Assembly: GCA_900315745.1 (NCBI GenBank)
Contig: ONAG01000005.1
Coordinates: 29,786-93,785 of the forward strand
Direction: 5' to 3'
DNA: 64,000 bases
Source of the DNA: an uncultured Prevotellaceae bacterium
GTDB taxonomy: Bacteria > Bacteroidota > Bacteroidia > Bacteroidales > Bacteroidaceae
Part shown: piece after piece, positions 51,999 to 60,699 of the stretch
How positions within the stretch are numbered: position 1 is the stretch's first letter
Layout of the letters: every line of letters begins with the position of its first letter
Translations under genes and position numbers: made by a program
Notes under the pieces: model-generated
The model's database searches: none
Told to the model about the DNA's origin: nothing
What the model saw: only the letters and a program-made list of their open reading frames with translations

Positions 51999-54623
51999 TT
52001 GATGATGAGATATCCAGGAATTTTCCTCATGTGGGTCATGATGGCTATGGGCACCATGACATCATTGGCTCAGGAAAAAATCGTCAACCCAGACATTTCC
52101 TATGCTGGCAACCCTCGCACATTCACATTGGGAGGCATTGCCGTGTCGGGTGTTGAAGAATATGAAGACTATATGCTCATGGGCATTTCAGGACTGACTG
52201 TGGGACAGTCAATCACCGTGCCTGGTTCAGAGATTACCGATGCCGTGAAAAGATACTGGAGGCATGGCTTGTTCTCCGACGTGTCCATTTCCGCCGACTC
52301 CATCGTGGGAGAAAAGATCTACCTCAACATAACACTTAGCATAAGACCACGTGTCTCAAGCATCAACTACATCGGACTGAAGAAGTCGGAGAGGGAGGAC
52401 ATGGAGGCGAAGCTTGGAATAATCGTTGGTGGACAGCTGACGCCAAACATTATCGATAGGGCTAAGATTCTCGCGAAGAAATACTTCGACGACAAGGGTT
52501 ACAAGAATGCAGAAATCAACATTCGCCAGCGTGACGACGTGTCGAACAAGAACATGGTGATTCTTGACTTCGAAGTGGACAAGAAGGAGAAGATGAAGGT
52601 GCATGAGATAATACTTGATGGAGTGGGGAAACTTTCCACTTCCCAAATCAAGGGTGGACTTTTCCGAAAGGGTGCCTTCGCCAAGACGCATGAAGCTGGA
52701 AAACTCTCTTCTTTCCTGAAATCCAAGAAGTTCACTCCCGAGAGATGGAAGGAAGACAAGTTGAAACTCATAGAGAAATACAACGAGCATGGCTATCGTG
52801 ATGCCATAATCCTTGAGGATAGCGTGTGGAACTACGACGAAAAGCATGTCAACATCTACGTGAAGGTGGACGAAGGACAAAAGTATTATATCCGCAATAT
52901 CACATGGGTGGGAAACACCGTTTATTCCACAGACTATCTCAGCAGGGTATTAGGCATGAACAAGGGCGATGTCTATAACCAGAAATTGCTCAGCAAGCGC
53001 CTGTCGGAGGACGACGATGCCGTGGGAAACAATTACTGGAACAATGGCTATCTCTTCTATAACCTCCAACCCACGGAAATCAACATCGTGGGCGACTCCA
53101 TAGACTTGGAGATGCGCATCAACGAGGGCACCCAGGCACATATCAACCGTGTACGCATCAATGGCAACGACCGCCTCTATGAAAATGTGGTGCGCCGCGA
53201 ACTGCGCACGAAGCCAGGCGACTTGTTCTCGAAAGACGCTCTCCAGCGTTCGGCTCGTGAACTCATGTCGATGGGACACTTCGACCCGGAAAAGGTGAAC
53301 CCAGATGTGCAGCCAAACTACGAGGACGGTTCGGTGGACATCAACTGGCAGTTGGAGCAGAAGTCCAACGACCAGATAGAATTCTCCATAGGATGGGGAC
53401 AGACGGGCATCATCGGACGTGTGGGCCTGAAGCTCAACAACTTCTCAATGCGCAACTTGTTCAGAAAGAATCGCGAGCATCGTGGCATATTGCCCATCGG
53501 CGACGGTGAGGTGCTCTCGCTTGGATGGCAGTCGAACGGTAGGTATTACAATTCAGGAAACATCTCCTATTCCACCGAATGGTTTGGAGGAAAGAGACCT
53601 ATCCAGTTTAATGTGGGTCTGTTCTACTCCAAGCAGACAGACGTGTCGAGCACTTATTACAATTCTGCCTATAGATACAGTTACTACAATTACCTGTATG
53701 GAGGCTATGGCAGCAGCTATTACAACAACTACGAGAATTACTATGACCCCGACAAGTATGTGAAGCTCATCGGAGCATCATTGGGATGGGGAAAGCGCCT
53801 GCGCTGGCCGGATGACTACTTCACATTGTCGATGTCGGTGGGTTATACCCGATACATGCTCAAGAACTGGAGCTACTTCCTCGTTACTACGGGTAATTGC
53901 AACAACCTCAATTTCAATGTGTCGCTCAACCGTATCTCGACAGACAACCAACTGTTCCCAAGGAAAGGTTCTGAATTCTCCATTTCGATGTCGCTCACGC
54001 CACCATGGTCGAAGTGGGAAAACAAGGACTTCGAGCATCTTGCCACCGACTACCGCTCTGCCACTTATACACAAGAGCAGCAGGAGAAATACCGCTGGGT
54101 GGAGTACCATAAGTGGAAGTTCAAGTCGCGCACGTTCACCTCGCTCACAAATGGAACCAAATGTCTGGTGCTCATGACACGTGTGGAATTGGGCTTGTTA
54201 GGTTCCTACAACAAGCACAAGAAGTCGCCCTTTGAGACCTTCTTCGTGGGTGGTGATGGCATGAGTGGATATTCCTACGGATATGCCGAGGAAACCATCG
54301 GTCTGCGTGGTTACGACAACGGTTCGCTGACACCAAACGGTGCTGCGGGATATGCCTACGACCGCCTGTCGCTTGAATTGCGCTACCCGTTCTTGTTGGG
54401 CAACACCACTATCTATGGCCTGACATTCCTTGAGGCAGGTAATGCCTGGACGGATGTGAAGAATTTCAATCCTTTCGAAATCAAGCGCTCTGCCGGAGCT
54501 GGTGTGCGCATCTTCCTGCCTATGGTGGGCTTGATGGGTATCGACTGGGCTTATGGCTTCGACAAAGTATGGGGCAAGAAAGGTGGCTCGCAGTTCCACT
54601 TCATCTTGGGACAGGAATTCTGA
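51999..54623 (+). CDS. bamA: Outer membrane protein assembly factor BamA
   Basis: An 874-residue BamA: signal peptide, five POTRA domains (about 40-430, e.g. VRVNGTYENVV-like units; RINGNDRLYENVVRRELRTKPGDLFSKDALQRSARELMSMGHFDPE), and a C-terminal 16-strand beta barrel with the family end (GVRIFLPMVGLMGIDWAYGF, QFHFILGQEF). One barrel loop (about 547-588) is rich in Tyr/Asn/Gly. It inserts outer-membrane proteins. It is followed by Skp/OmpH chaperone genes, which deliver its substrates. Confidence 0.95.
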   Translation: MMMRYPGIFLMWVMMAMGTMTSLAQEKIVNPDISYAGNPRTFTLGGIAVSGVEEYEDYMLMGISGLTVGQSITVPGSEITDAVKRYWRHGLFSDVSISADSIVGEKIYLNITLSIRPRVSSINYIGLKKSEREDMEAKLGIIVGGQLTPNIIDRAKILAKKYFDDKGYKNAEINIRQRDDVSNKNMVILDFEVDKKEKMKVHEIILDGVGKLSTSQIKGGLFRKGAFAKTHEAGKLSSFLKSKKFTPERWKEDKLKLIEKYNEHGYRDAIILEDSVWNYDEKHVNIYVKVDEGQKYYIRNITWVGNTVYSTDYLSRVLGMNKGDVYNQKLLSKRLSEDDDAVGNNYWNNGYLFYNLQPTEINIVGDSIDLEMRINEGTQAHINRVRINGNDRLYENVVRRELRTKPGDLFSKDALQRSARELMSMGHFDPEKVNPDVQPNYEDGSVDINWQLEQKSNDQIEFSIGWGQTGIIGRVGLKLNNFSMRNLFRKNREHRGILPIGDGEVLSLGWQSNGRYYNSGNISYSTEWFGGKRPIQFNVGLFYSKQTDVSSTYYNSAYRYSYYNYLYGGYGSSYYNNYENYYDPDKYVKLIGASLGWGKRLRWPDDYFTLSMSVGYTRYMLKNWSYFLVTTGNCNNLNFNVSLNRISTDNQLFPRKGSEFSISMSLTPPWSKWENKDFEHLATDYRSATYTQEQQEKYRWVEYHKWKFKSRTFTSLTNGTKCLVLMTRVELGLLGSYNKHKKSPFETFFVGGDGMSGYSYGYAEETIGLRGYDNGSLTPNGAAGYAYDRLSLELRYPFLLGNTTIYGLTFLEAGNAWTDVKNFNPFEIKRSAGAGVRIFLPMVGLMGIDWAYGFDKVWGKKGGSQFHFILGQEF

Positions 54624-54673
54624 TGCAGGCACAAATACAAGCAACCAAACCAAATCTCATAAAACCCAATTAT

Positions 54674-55186
54674 ATGAAAAAGATGATGATCATGAGCCTG
54701 ATGGCATTGATGGCATTGACGGCAAGCGCACAAAAATTTGCGTTGATAGACATGGACTATATCCTCAAGAATATCCCCGCCTACGAGCGTGCCAATGAAC
54801 AACTCAACCAGGTGTCTAAGAAATGGCAGGCTGAGGTGGAGGCTCTTAACACCGAGGCAGCCACCATGTACAAGAATTTCCAGAACGAGGTGGTGTTCCT
54901 CTCGCAAGAACAGAAGAAGCAGCGCCAGGAGGACATCATGGCGAAGGAGAAGGAAGCCAGCGAACTCAAGCGCAAGTATTTCGGACCGGAGGGTGAGCTT
55001 TTCAAGAAGCGCGAGAGTCTGATGGCTCCCATCCAGGAGGAGATATACACGGCAGTGAAGGATATTTCCGAACTGCGTGGCTATTCATTGATACTCGATC
55101 GTGCCGCCGATAGCGGCATAATCTTCGGCTCGCCAAAGGTTGACATAAGCAATGAAGTGCTCGAGAAATTAGGATATTCGAAATAG
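54674..55186 (+). CDS. OmpH/Skp family periplasmic chaperone (first of three)
   Basis: A 170-residue protein with a signal peptide (MKKMMIMSLMALMALTASA) and a long helical domain of the Skp family: FALIDMDYILKNIPAYERANEQL, NEVVFLSQEQKKQRQEDIM, and the closing RGYSLILDRAADSGIIFG. Skp-like proteins keep nascent outer-membrane proteins soluble in the periplasm and bring them to BamA, encoded just before. The start at 54674 gives a good signal peptide. Followed by a 176-nt gap with its own promoter for the second copy. Confidence 0.9.
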   Translation: MKKMMIMSLMALMALTASAQKFALIDMDYILKNIPAYERANEQLNQVSKKWQAEVEALNTEAATMYKNFQNEVVFLSQEQKKQRQEDIMAKEKEASELKRKYFGPEGELFKKRESLMAPIQEEIYTAVKDISELRGYSLILDRAADSGIIFGSPKVDISNEVLEKLGYSK

Positions 55187-55275
55187 TATAATATAGGAGT
55201 TTGTGGGCATTAGGAGCCATAAAGCCAAAAATACGTGAAAACCACGCCTTTCGTGGTGAAAAAAACTGAAAATGT

Positions 55276-55306
55276 TTTGTCATGCTGATGGCTTTCGCTA
55301 ATTTTG
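55276..55306 (+). promoter_or_regulatory. Internal promoter before the second Skp gene
   Basis: TTTG at 55276-55279, 19 bp, TAATTTTG at 55299-55306; the ATG is at 55363. Lets the later Skp genes and murI be expressed apart from bamA. Confidence 0.8.
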
Positions 55307-55362
55307 CACACCTCTAACAAGGAAGTAAAAAAGAAAATTATAATTTATTAATCGAAACTGAA

Positions 55363-55866
55363 ATGAAAAAACTATTCTTAATGTTGATGTTGCTGGCTCC
55401 TTTAGCCACCTTCGCACAGAAATTTGGGCATGTTGATACACAATCCATCATTGAGTCGCTGCCTGATTACAGCCGTGCCAAGGGTGAGGTGGAAGCCATC
55501 GGCAAGCAATATGATAACGAATTGCAAACCTCTCAGGCAGAGTTCCAACGCCAGGTTGAGGACTATGACAAGAAGAAGAGCTCAATGAATGCCACCCAGC
55601 AGGAGGAGAAAGAGAAAGCCCTTCAGGAAATGGCAAACCGCATCCAGCAGCAGGCACAGCAGAGCCAGCAGGATTTCCAGAAGGCTCAGCAGGAGAAGAT
55701 GCAGCCCATCCTCAACAAGGTTCGTGAGGCCATCCAGACTGTCGCCAAGAGTGGTGGATATGTTTATGTGATGGATACAAGTAGTGGTAGTGTGCTCTAT
55801 ATCAACGACTCCATCAGCAAGGACCTCACTGCAGAAGTGAAGGCTCAGATTGCGAAGATGAAATAA
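55363..55866 (+). CDS. OmpH/Skp family periplasmic chaperone (second of three)
   Basis: A 167-residue Skp: signal peptide (MKKLFLMLMLLAPLATFA), then FGHVDTQSIIESLPDYSRAK, a very Gln/Lys/Glu-rich coiled coil (EKEKALQEMANRIQQQAQQSQ), and a closing GGYVYVMDTSSGSVLYIN strand. Role as for the neighbouring copy; the longer Gln-rich arms distinguish it. A hairpin at 55888-55936 follows, so it may be partly terminated here. Confidence 0.9.
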   Translation: MKKLFLMLMLLAPLATFAQKFGHVDTQSIIESLPDYSRAKGEVEAIGKQYDNELQTSQAEFQRQVEDYDKKKSSMNATQQEEKEKALQEMANRIQQQAQQSQQDFQKAQQEKMQPILNKVREAIQTVAKSGGYVYVMDTSSGSVLYINDSISKDLTAEVKAQIAKMK

Positions 55867-55887
55867 CACTCCATAAACCACAACACG

Positions 55888-55936
55888 CTCCGAGGTTGCC
55901 GAGAACTCCATCACAGAGTGCTCTGAAGCCTCGGAG
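55888..55936 (+). terminator. Hairpin between the second and third Skp genes
   Basis: CTCCGAGG (55888-55895) pairs with CCTCGGAG (55929-55936) over a 33-nt loop, followed by TTGTTT. It may act as an attenuator within the cluster. Confidence 0.6.
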
Positions 55937-55954
55937 TTGTTTATATTAAACGTT

Positions 55955-56458
55955 ATGAATAGAATACTGTCTGTATTGTTTTTGACGGCTGTCTTCCCTT
56001 TGGTTGCCATGGCACAAGTGAAGTTTGGCTACCTCAGTTATGATGAGGCTATCAAGTCGATGCCTGAATATGCCGTGATGCAGGAGAACATCAACGACCT
56101 GAGGTCAAAGTATGATGCCGAACTGAAACGTGTGGAGGACGAGTTCAACCGCAAGTATGAGGAGTTCCTCGACGGTCAGAGGGATTTCGCTCCCACCATA
56201 TTGCAGAAACGCCAGACCGAACTGCAGGATTTGCTAAAGAAGAACGTGGCTTTCAAGGCTGAGTCGCAGAAATTGTTGAAGAAGGCTGAGGAGGAGGCTT
56301 ACCTGCCATTGAAGGAGAAACTGAAAAAGGTGTTGGAGGAAATAGGTCTTGAACGTGGCTATGCATTCATCATCAACACCGATGGGGACGCTTGTCCTTT
56401 TATTCATCCCGACATGGGTGAGGATGTCACCCAACTGGTGAGGGAGGCGGTGAGATGA
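55955..56458 (+). CDS. OmpH/Skp family periplasmic chaperone (third of three)
   Basis: A 167-residue Skp from the ATG at 55955: signal peptide (MNRILSVLFLTAVFPLVAMA), KFGYLSYDEAIKSMPEYAVM, coiled-coil arms, and RGYAFIINTDGDACPFIH at the end. It overlaps murI by 4 nt, so the two are translationally coupled. Three consecutive, diverged copies argue for division of labour among outer-membrane clients, which is inference. Confidence 0.88.
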   Translation: MNRILSVLFLTAVFPLVAMAQVKFGYLSYDEAIKSMPEYAVMQENINDLRSKYDAELKRVEDEFNRKYEEFLDGQRDFAPTILQKRQTELQDLLKKNVAFKAESQKLLKKAEEEAYLPLKEKLKKVLEEIGLERGYAFIINTDGDACPFIHPDMGEDVTQLVREAVR

Positions 56459-57309
56459 ACATGCTGCACGATGTTCCACTGCCTTCCACCCCCGGACCAA
56501 TAGGCGTTTTTGACTCCGGCTATGGTGGTCTGACCATCCTTGATGCCATAAGGCACCAGATGCCGCAGTATGACTATATATATTTAGGTGACAATGCTCG
56601 TGCACCCTATGGCACCCGTTCGTTCGAGGTCATTTATGAATATACCCGTCAGGCAGTTGTCAAGTTGTTTGAACTTGGCTGCCACTTGATAGTCTTGGGG
56701 TGCAATACAGCGTCTGCCAAGGCATTGCGTAGCATCCAGCAAAACGACTTGCCTCATATTGACCCTGCCCGCCGTGTGTTAGGCATCATCATACCCACGG
56801 CAGAAGTGGTAGGTGAGATAACCAAGAGCCGCCATGTGGGAATATTGGCAACTGAAGGTACGGTGAAGAGCATGAGTTATAACTTGGAAATAGCCAAGCG
56901 TCATCCAGACATTGTGGTGACGGGCATGGCATGTCCCATGTGGGTGCCTCTCGTGGAGAACAACGAGGCACATGGCACTGGAGCCGACTATTTCGTGAAA
57001 AAGAGTTTGGAGCAGTTGATGGCGGCAGATCCTGATATTGACGCCATCATATTGGGATGCACGCACTATCCCATATTGATGTCCAAAATCATGCAATACA
57101 AGCGTGAGGGTGTGACAATCATCAAACAGGGTGAATATGTGGCAAAAAGTCTTGAGGATTATCTTGAGCGCCATCCAGACATGAAGGCAAAGTGCAGGCG
57201 TGGTGGGAGTGTGCGATACCTGACCACCGAGAATGCAAGCAAGTTTTCAGAGAACGCCTTTTCATTCCTCCAGGAGGAAATCAAGGCTGAGCACGTGGAG
57301 TTGGGATGA
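56455..57309 (+). CDS. murI: Glutamate racemase
   Basis: A 284-residue glutamate racemase giving D-glutamate for peptidoglycan. The two catalytic Cys lie in LGCNTASAKAL and ILGCTHYPIL, with GVFDSGYGGLTI at the N-terminus and YLGDNARAPYG for substrate binding. It ends the bamA-skp cluster, as in other Bacteroidales. The convergent permease gene ends 15 nt away. Confidence 0.97.
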   Translation: MNMLHDVPLPSTPGPIGVFDSGYGGLTILDAIRHQMPQYDYIYLGDNARAPYGTRSFEVIYEYTRQAVVKLFELGCHLIVLGCNTASAKALRSIQQNDLPHIDPARRVLGIIIPTAEVVGEITKSRHVGILATEGTVKSMSYNLEIAKRHPDIVVTGMACPMWVPLVENNEAHGTGADYFVKKSLEQLMAADPDIDAIILGCTHYPILMSKIMQYKREGVTIIKQGEYVAKSLEDYLERHPDMKAKCRRGGSVRYLTTENASKFSENAFSFLQEEIKAEHVELG

Positions 57310-57324
57310 TGGCTCCTTCTATTT

Positions 57325-58560
57325 CTATTCGAGCAGTCTCTTGCTCAGATAGTTCACGGGATACCATACGGCGAGCCATCCCACAGCAATCACAGTGACG
57401 AAAGTCAATAGTATATCCGTGAAATGCACGCTCACAGGGTAGGCGTCGATGATGAACGACCCGCTGCTGTTACCCAATCCCACAAGACCGAATGTTTTTT
57501 GCAACCAGCACAGGAATAGTCCGAGGATGATGCCAAGCACCGCTCCGGCAGCGGCTATCATCCTGCCTTCGAAAAGGAATATTCTTGATATCTGCTTGTT
57601 GGAGGCTCCAAGGTTGCGCAATGTGGCCACATCGTCTTTCTTGTCGATTATGAGCATTGAGAGCGAGCCGATGATGTTGAAGCAAGCCACTACGAGGATG
57701 AAAGTGAGAAACACGTAAGCCATGAATTTCTCTATGCTCATAATCTTGTATGTGTCGGCTTGTTGTTCGTAGCGGTCGAGCACCTGGAACTTTTCTCCCG
57801 CTATTTTCTTTATTTCCTTTTTCACCCCGTCGAAGTTTGAGCCAGGCTTCAGGCGCAATTCGAGCGACGACACCATGCCTTGTTGGCCGAAGAGGTTGCG
57901 GGCAAACGACAGTGACGTGACGATGTAGTTGCGGTCGTATCTTGCCTGGTTTACGCTGAACACATTGCCAGCCGACAGCAAGGAGTCTTCCACAAAGGCG
58001 GCATCGGGGTTGGTCATGTCGAGCTGCCCTTCTCGTTCTGGTGCATAGATATGCATGAAGCCTCGCCAGGCGGCTCCTGTGCCAAGCATCTGTGCCAGGC
58101 GGATTCCTGGTATGCCAAAGTCAAGGTTTCCAGCATGCAGTTCTATTTCCTTTCCCTTGTCGGGATAGAGTATCTCGCTGAAATGGGTGAGTTGGCTGAA
58201 GTTGGTGTCCACGCCTTTCACCATCACCATGGCTTGTCGGTCGGCAAAGATGGCGAGAGCCTGATCCTCCACACATTCTGTGGCAACCTCTATCTGAGGC
58301 AGTTGCTTGATTTTCTCGAGTATAGGGTCGTCGGCTGGTGCTGTCTTCCCTTTTGTTGGCAACACCTTTATCTGCGGGTCGAATGTGGTGAAGAAGGTAG
58401 CCACAAGGTCATGAAAGCCATTGAACACGCTTAGTGTCACCACCAATGCCATGGTGGCTACTGCCACGCCAAGCACCGAAATGGCGCTGATGAGGTTGAT
58501 GGCGTGGGTGCTCTTCTTGGAGAAGAGGTATCTGCGTGCGATATAGAATGGAAAGTTCAT
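57325..58560 (-). CDS. LolC/E-type lipoprotein-releasing ABC permease
   Basis: A 411-residue FtsX-family permease. It starts with the family end MNFPFYIARRYLFSKKSTHAINLIS and TM1, has a long periplasmic domain (to about 270), then three more helices with ATLRNLGASNKQISRIFLFEGRM. It matches LolC/LolE-type proteins, which with the LolD ATPase extract lipoproteins from the inner membrane. lolD is not here. It follows rbfA by 18 nt on the minus strand. Confidence 0.88.
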   Translation of the reverse strand: MNFPFYIARRYLFSKKSTHAINLISAISVLGVAVATMALVVTLSVFNGFHDLVATFFTTFDPQIKVLPTKGKTAPADDPILEKIKQLPQIEVATECVEDQALAIFADRQAMVMVKGVDTNFSQLTHFSEILYPDKGKEIELHAGNLDFGIPGIRLAQMLGTGAAWRGFMHIYAPEREGQLDMTNPDAAFVEDSLLSAGNVFSVNQARYDRNYIVTSLSFARNLFGQQGMVSSLELRLKPGSNFDGVKKEIKKIAGEKFQVLDRYEQQADTYKIMSIEKFMAYVFLTFILVVACFNIIGSLSMLIIDKKDDVATLRNLGASNKQISRIFLFEGRMIAAAGAVLGIILGLFLCWLQKTFGLVGLGNSSGSFIIDAYPVSVHFTDILLTFVTVIAVGWLAVWYPVNYLSKRLLE

Positions 58561-58578
58561 GCCCCGTGTGCTATGTGT

Positions 58579-58914
58579 CTATTTCTTCAGCAGTTCGTCG
58601 ATGTGCTCTATGTAGTCGAGTGAGTCATCGATGAAAAAGCGCAGTTCGGGAATGATTCTCAACTGGTTGCGCACACGTGTCCCTAATTCGTATCTTATGG
58701 TTTTCACGTTGGCGTTCACATTCTTTACTATCTCCTCTCCCTTGTCCGAGGGGAAGATGCTAAGATAGGCTGTGCAGATGCTCAAGTCGGGTGATATGCG
58801 GCATTTCGTCACGCTCACCATCACCCCTCGCATCATCCTGGTCTGTGATTGGAAGATGAGGCTGAGCTCTTTCTGTAGTAGCCTTGCTATGCGGTTTTGT
58901 CTTGTCTCTTGCAT
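58579..58914 (-). CDS. rbfA: Ribosome-binding factor A
   Basis: A 111-residue RbfA: the KH-like domain shows RIARLLQKELSLIFQ, VSVTKCRISPDLSICTAYLSIFP and the closing RIIPELRFFIDDSLDYIEHIDELL. It binds the 30S subunit near the 16S 5' end and helps its late maturation. It is 1 nt after the secreted protein gene and 18 nt before the permease gene. Confidence 0.94.
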   Translation of the reverse strand: MQETRQNRIARLLQKELSLIFQSQTRMMRGVMVSVTKCRISPDLSICTAYLSIFPSDKGEEIVKNVNANVKTIRYELGTRVRNQLRIIPELRFFIDDSLDYIEHIDELLKK

Positions 58915-58915
58915 G

Positions 58916-59431
58916 TCATTTTACTTTATTGAAGGTGATGACCTCTTCCTCTTCCCGCAGTTTCATGGTGCTGTCGGTGACCTCCACGATCTCCAGTTCC
59001 ACACCCTTGAGTGCAGGCATGGCGCTCATCACCCCGCTCTTGATCTGGTCGGTCATCTTTTCCAAGATTTGCTCCATCATGGTCTTCAGTTCAGGGTTGT
59101 TCTTGATCATCTCCTCTGCCTCACCGGAATATTTGAGTTCATCGATACCGGCTTTTGCCGTGGTGGTGTCGACAGAGAGTGTCAATTTGTTGTCTTTGAC
59201 GGCATAGGTACCATCAGCGTCGATATGGAATTTCATATACATGTCGTCTTCCTCCTTCACTTCCATCGTGATGATGATGCTCATGTCGGTCTTGTTCTTG
59301 ACGTTCATGGTGAAATTGGTGGCTTGATCCTCGACATTAATCAGTGAAGTCCATACTCCTGTGATGTCTTGTGCGGTGATGTTCAGTGTCGCGAATGCCA
59401 ACAGGCACAGCGTGAATAATTTCTTTGTCAT
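58916..59431 (-). CDS. Secreted lipocalin-like protein of unknown function
   Basis: A 171-residue protein with a signal peptide (about 1-20, LNITAQ). The pattern DITGVWTSLINVEDQATNF, then alternating beta strands (MSIIITMEVKEEDDMYMKFHIDADGTY), followed by a mid helix and DSTMKLREEEEVITFNKV, resembles the lipocalin-like/DUF4488-type fold of Bacteroidetes. Function unknown. A complete promoter lies at 59454-59484; it starts a unit with rbfA and the permease. Confidence 0.7.
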   Translation of the reverse strand: MTKKLFTLCLLAFATLNITAQDITGVWTSLINVEDQATNFTMNVKNKTDMSIIITMEVKEEDDMYMKFHIDADGTYAVKDNKLTLSVDTTTAKAGIDELKYSGEAEEMIKNNPELKTMMEQILEKMTDQIKSGVMSAMPALKGVELEIVEVTDSTMKLREEEEVITFNKVK

Positions 59432-59453
59432 GAATTCTTGTATTTGGTCTGGC

Positions 59454-59484
59454 CAAAGTTAGTGTAAATCAAGCGGAATGCAAA
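59454..59484 (-). promoter_or_regulatory. Promoter of the secreted protein-rbfA-permease unit
   Basis: Minus strand: TTTG at 59484-59481, 19 bp, TAACTTTG at 59461-59454; the ATG is 22 nt downstream. Confidence 0.8.
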
Positions 59485-59505
59485 ATAAAATAGCAGTTTT
59501 TTGTA

Positions 59506-60147
59506 TTAATCCCGTTTCCTGATGATGGTAAGTCCGTCGCGCATGGGGAGAATAACCTTTTCCACCCTGTTGTCGTGAGCCAAATAGTCATTAAACGCCA
59601 CTATGCCTTGCGTTTGGGAGTCGCGGCTGTATGCAGGGTCTATCACATGTCCGTCCCACAAGGTGTTGTCGGCAATGAGGAATCCCTCGGGTCGTGTCAC
59701 GGAGAGCGCCATCTCGTATATGGGAATGTAGGTGCGCTTGTCGCCGTCGATGAAAGCCATGTCGAACGTTATTCCCAATCGTGGTGCCTCGGTGAGAGCG
59801 TCGCCAATGGTCAGTTGTATCTTGTTGGCAACCTCCGACCCTTCTATCCATTTGCGTGCAAAGTCCTCCAGTTCGTCGTCTATCTCGAAGGTATGCACCA
59901 TGCCGCCCTCCTCCAGTCCTTCTGCCATGCAGATGGCGCTATAGCCGCTGAAGGTGCCCACTTCGAGGATATGCTTGGGTCTTATCATCTGTACGAGCAT
60001 TTTCAGCAGCCGCCCTTGCAGGTGCCCGCTTGCCATGCGCCCTGCCAACAGGTGTATGTTAGTTGCCCTGTACAGGCGGTGCAGGTATTCTCCTTCTGGT
60101 TCAATGTGCTTTAGGATGTAGTCTTCCAGTTGCTCGTCGGTGGTCAT
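59506..60147 (-). CDS. O-methyltransferase (catechol/caffeoyl-CoA type)
   Basis: A 213-residue SAM-dependent O-methyltransferase. Motif I is LEVGTFSGYSAICMAEGL, DFARKWIEGSEVANK and motif IV FDMAFIDGDKRTYIPIYE holds the metal-binding Asp. FLIADNTLWDGHV is the third ligand site. It methylates a hydroxyl group on an unknown small molecule or, less likely, on a nucleotide. It follows aroQ by 36 nt on the minus strand. Confidence 0.9.
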   Translation of the reverse strand: MTTDEQLEDYILKHIEPEGEYLHRLYRATNIHLLAGRMASGHLQGRLLKMLVQMIRPKHILEVGTFSGYSAICMAEGLEEGGMVHTFEIDDELEDFARKWIEGSEVANKIQLTIGDALTEAPRLGITFDMAFIDGDKRTYIPIYEMALSVTRPEGFLIADNTLWDGHVIDPAYSRDSQTQGIVAFNDYLAHDNRVEKVILPMRDGLTIIRKRD

Positions 60148-60183
60148 GGGCGGATTGGTGATGCTTGTTGGTCGCCTATGGTT

Positions 60184-60606
60184 TCATTGTGCTTCTCTCA
60201 GTGCTTCGATGGCAAGGCGGTAGGAGTCGAGACCGAAGCCGCAGATTACGCCCTTGCAGGCACTGCTTATCATGGAATGGTGCCTGAAAGACTCCCGCTG
60301 GTGAACGTTGGAGATATGAACTTCCACCACAGGGCATTTCAGCGACCTGATGCAGTCGTGCAGCGCTATGCTGGTGTGGGTGTAGGCTCCTGCATTGAGC
60401 ACTATGCCATCATAGTGGAATCCCACTTCCTGCATCTTGTCTATCAGCGCTCCTTCGATGTTGCTTTGATAATACGTTATCTCGATGTCGGGAAAGCGAC
60501 TTTGCAGAGACGGCAGGTAATTCTCGAAAGATTCCTTGCCATAAATGCCTGGTTCGCGTTGTCCCAGCAGATTTAGATTGGGGCCGTTGATGATAATTAT
60601 TCTCAT
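60184..60606 (-). CDS. aroQ: 3-dehydroquinate dehydratase, type II
   Basis: A 140-residue type II dehydroquinase of the shikimate pathway, removing water from 3-dehydroquinate. The conserved N-terminus is INGPNLNLLGQREPGIYG (catalytic Tyr in the YG loop), the active-site NAGAYTHTSIALHD follows, and the VEVHISN motif is present. Divergent from xerD, 93 nt apart. Confidence 0.97.
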   Translation of the reverse strand: MRIIIINGPNLNLLGQREPGIYGKESFENYLPSLQSRFPDIEITYYQSNIEGALIDKMQEVGFHYDGIVLNAGAYTHTSIALHDCIRSLKCPVVEVHISNVHQRESFRHHSMISSACKGVICGFGLDSYRLAIEALREAQ

Positions 60607-60621
60607 GTTGGGATTTTTTTG

Positions 60622-60629
60622 TATCTTTG
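60622..60629 (+). promoter_or_regulatory. Bacteroidetes -7 element for xerD (TATCTTTG)
   Basis: Exact match; the start at 60700 is 70 nt downstream. It excludes the longer frame from 60619. Confidence 0.6.
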
Positions 60630-60699
60630 CATTCGCATGTGGTCCATGCTTTCTTTGGAGTGTTCTAATTCGTTATCGCCTACAAAATTAAGTAAAAAG

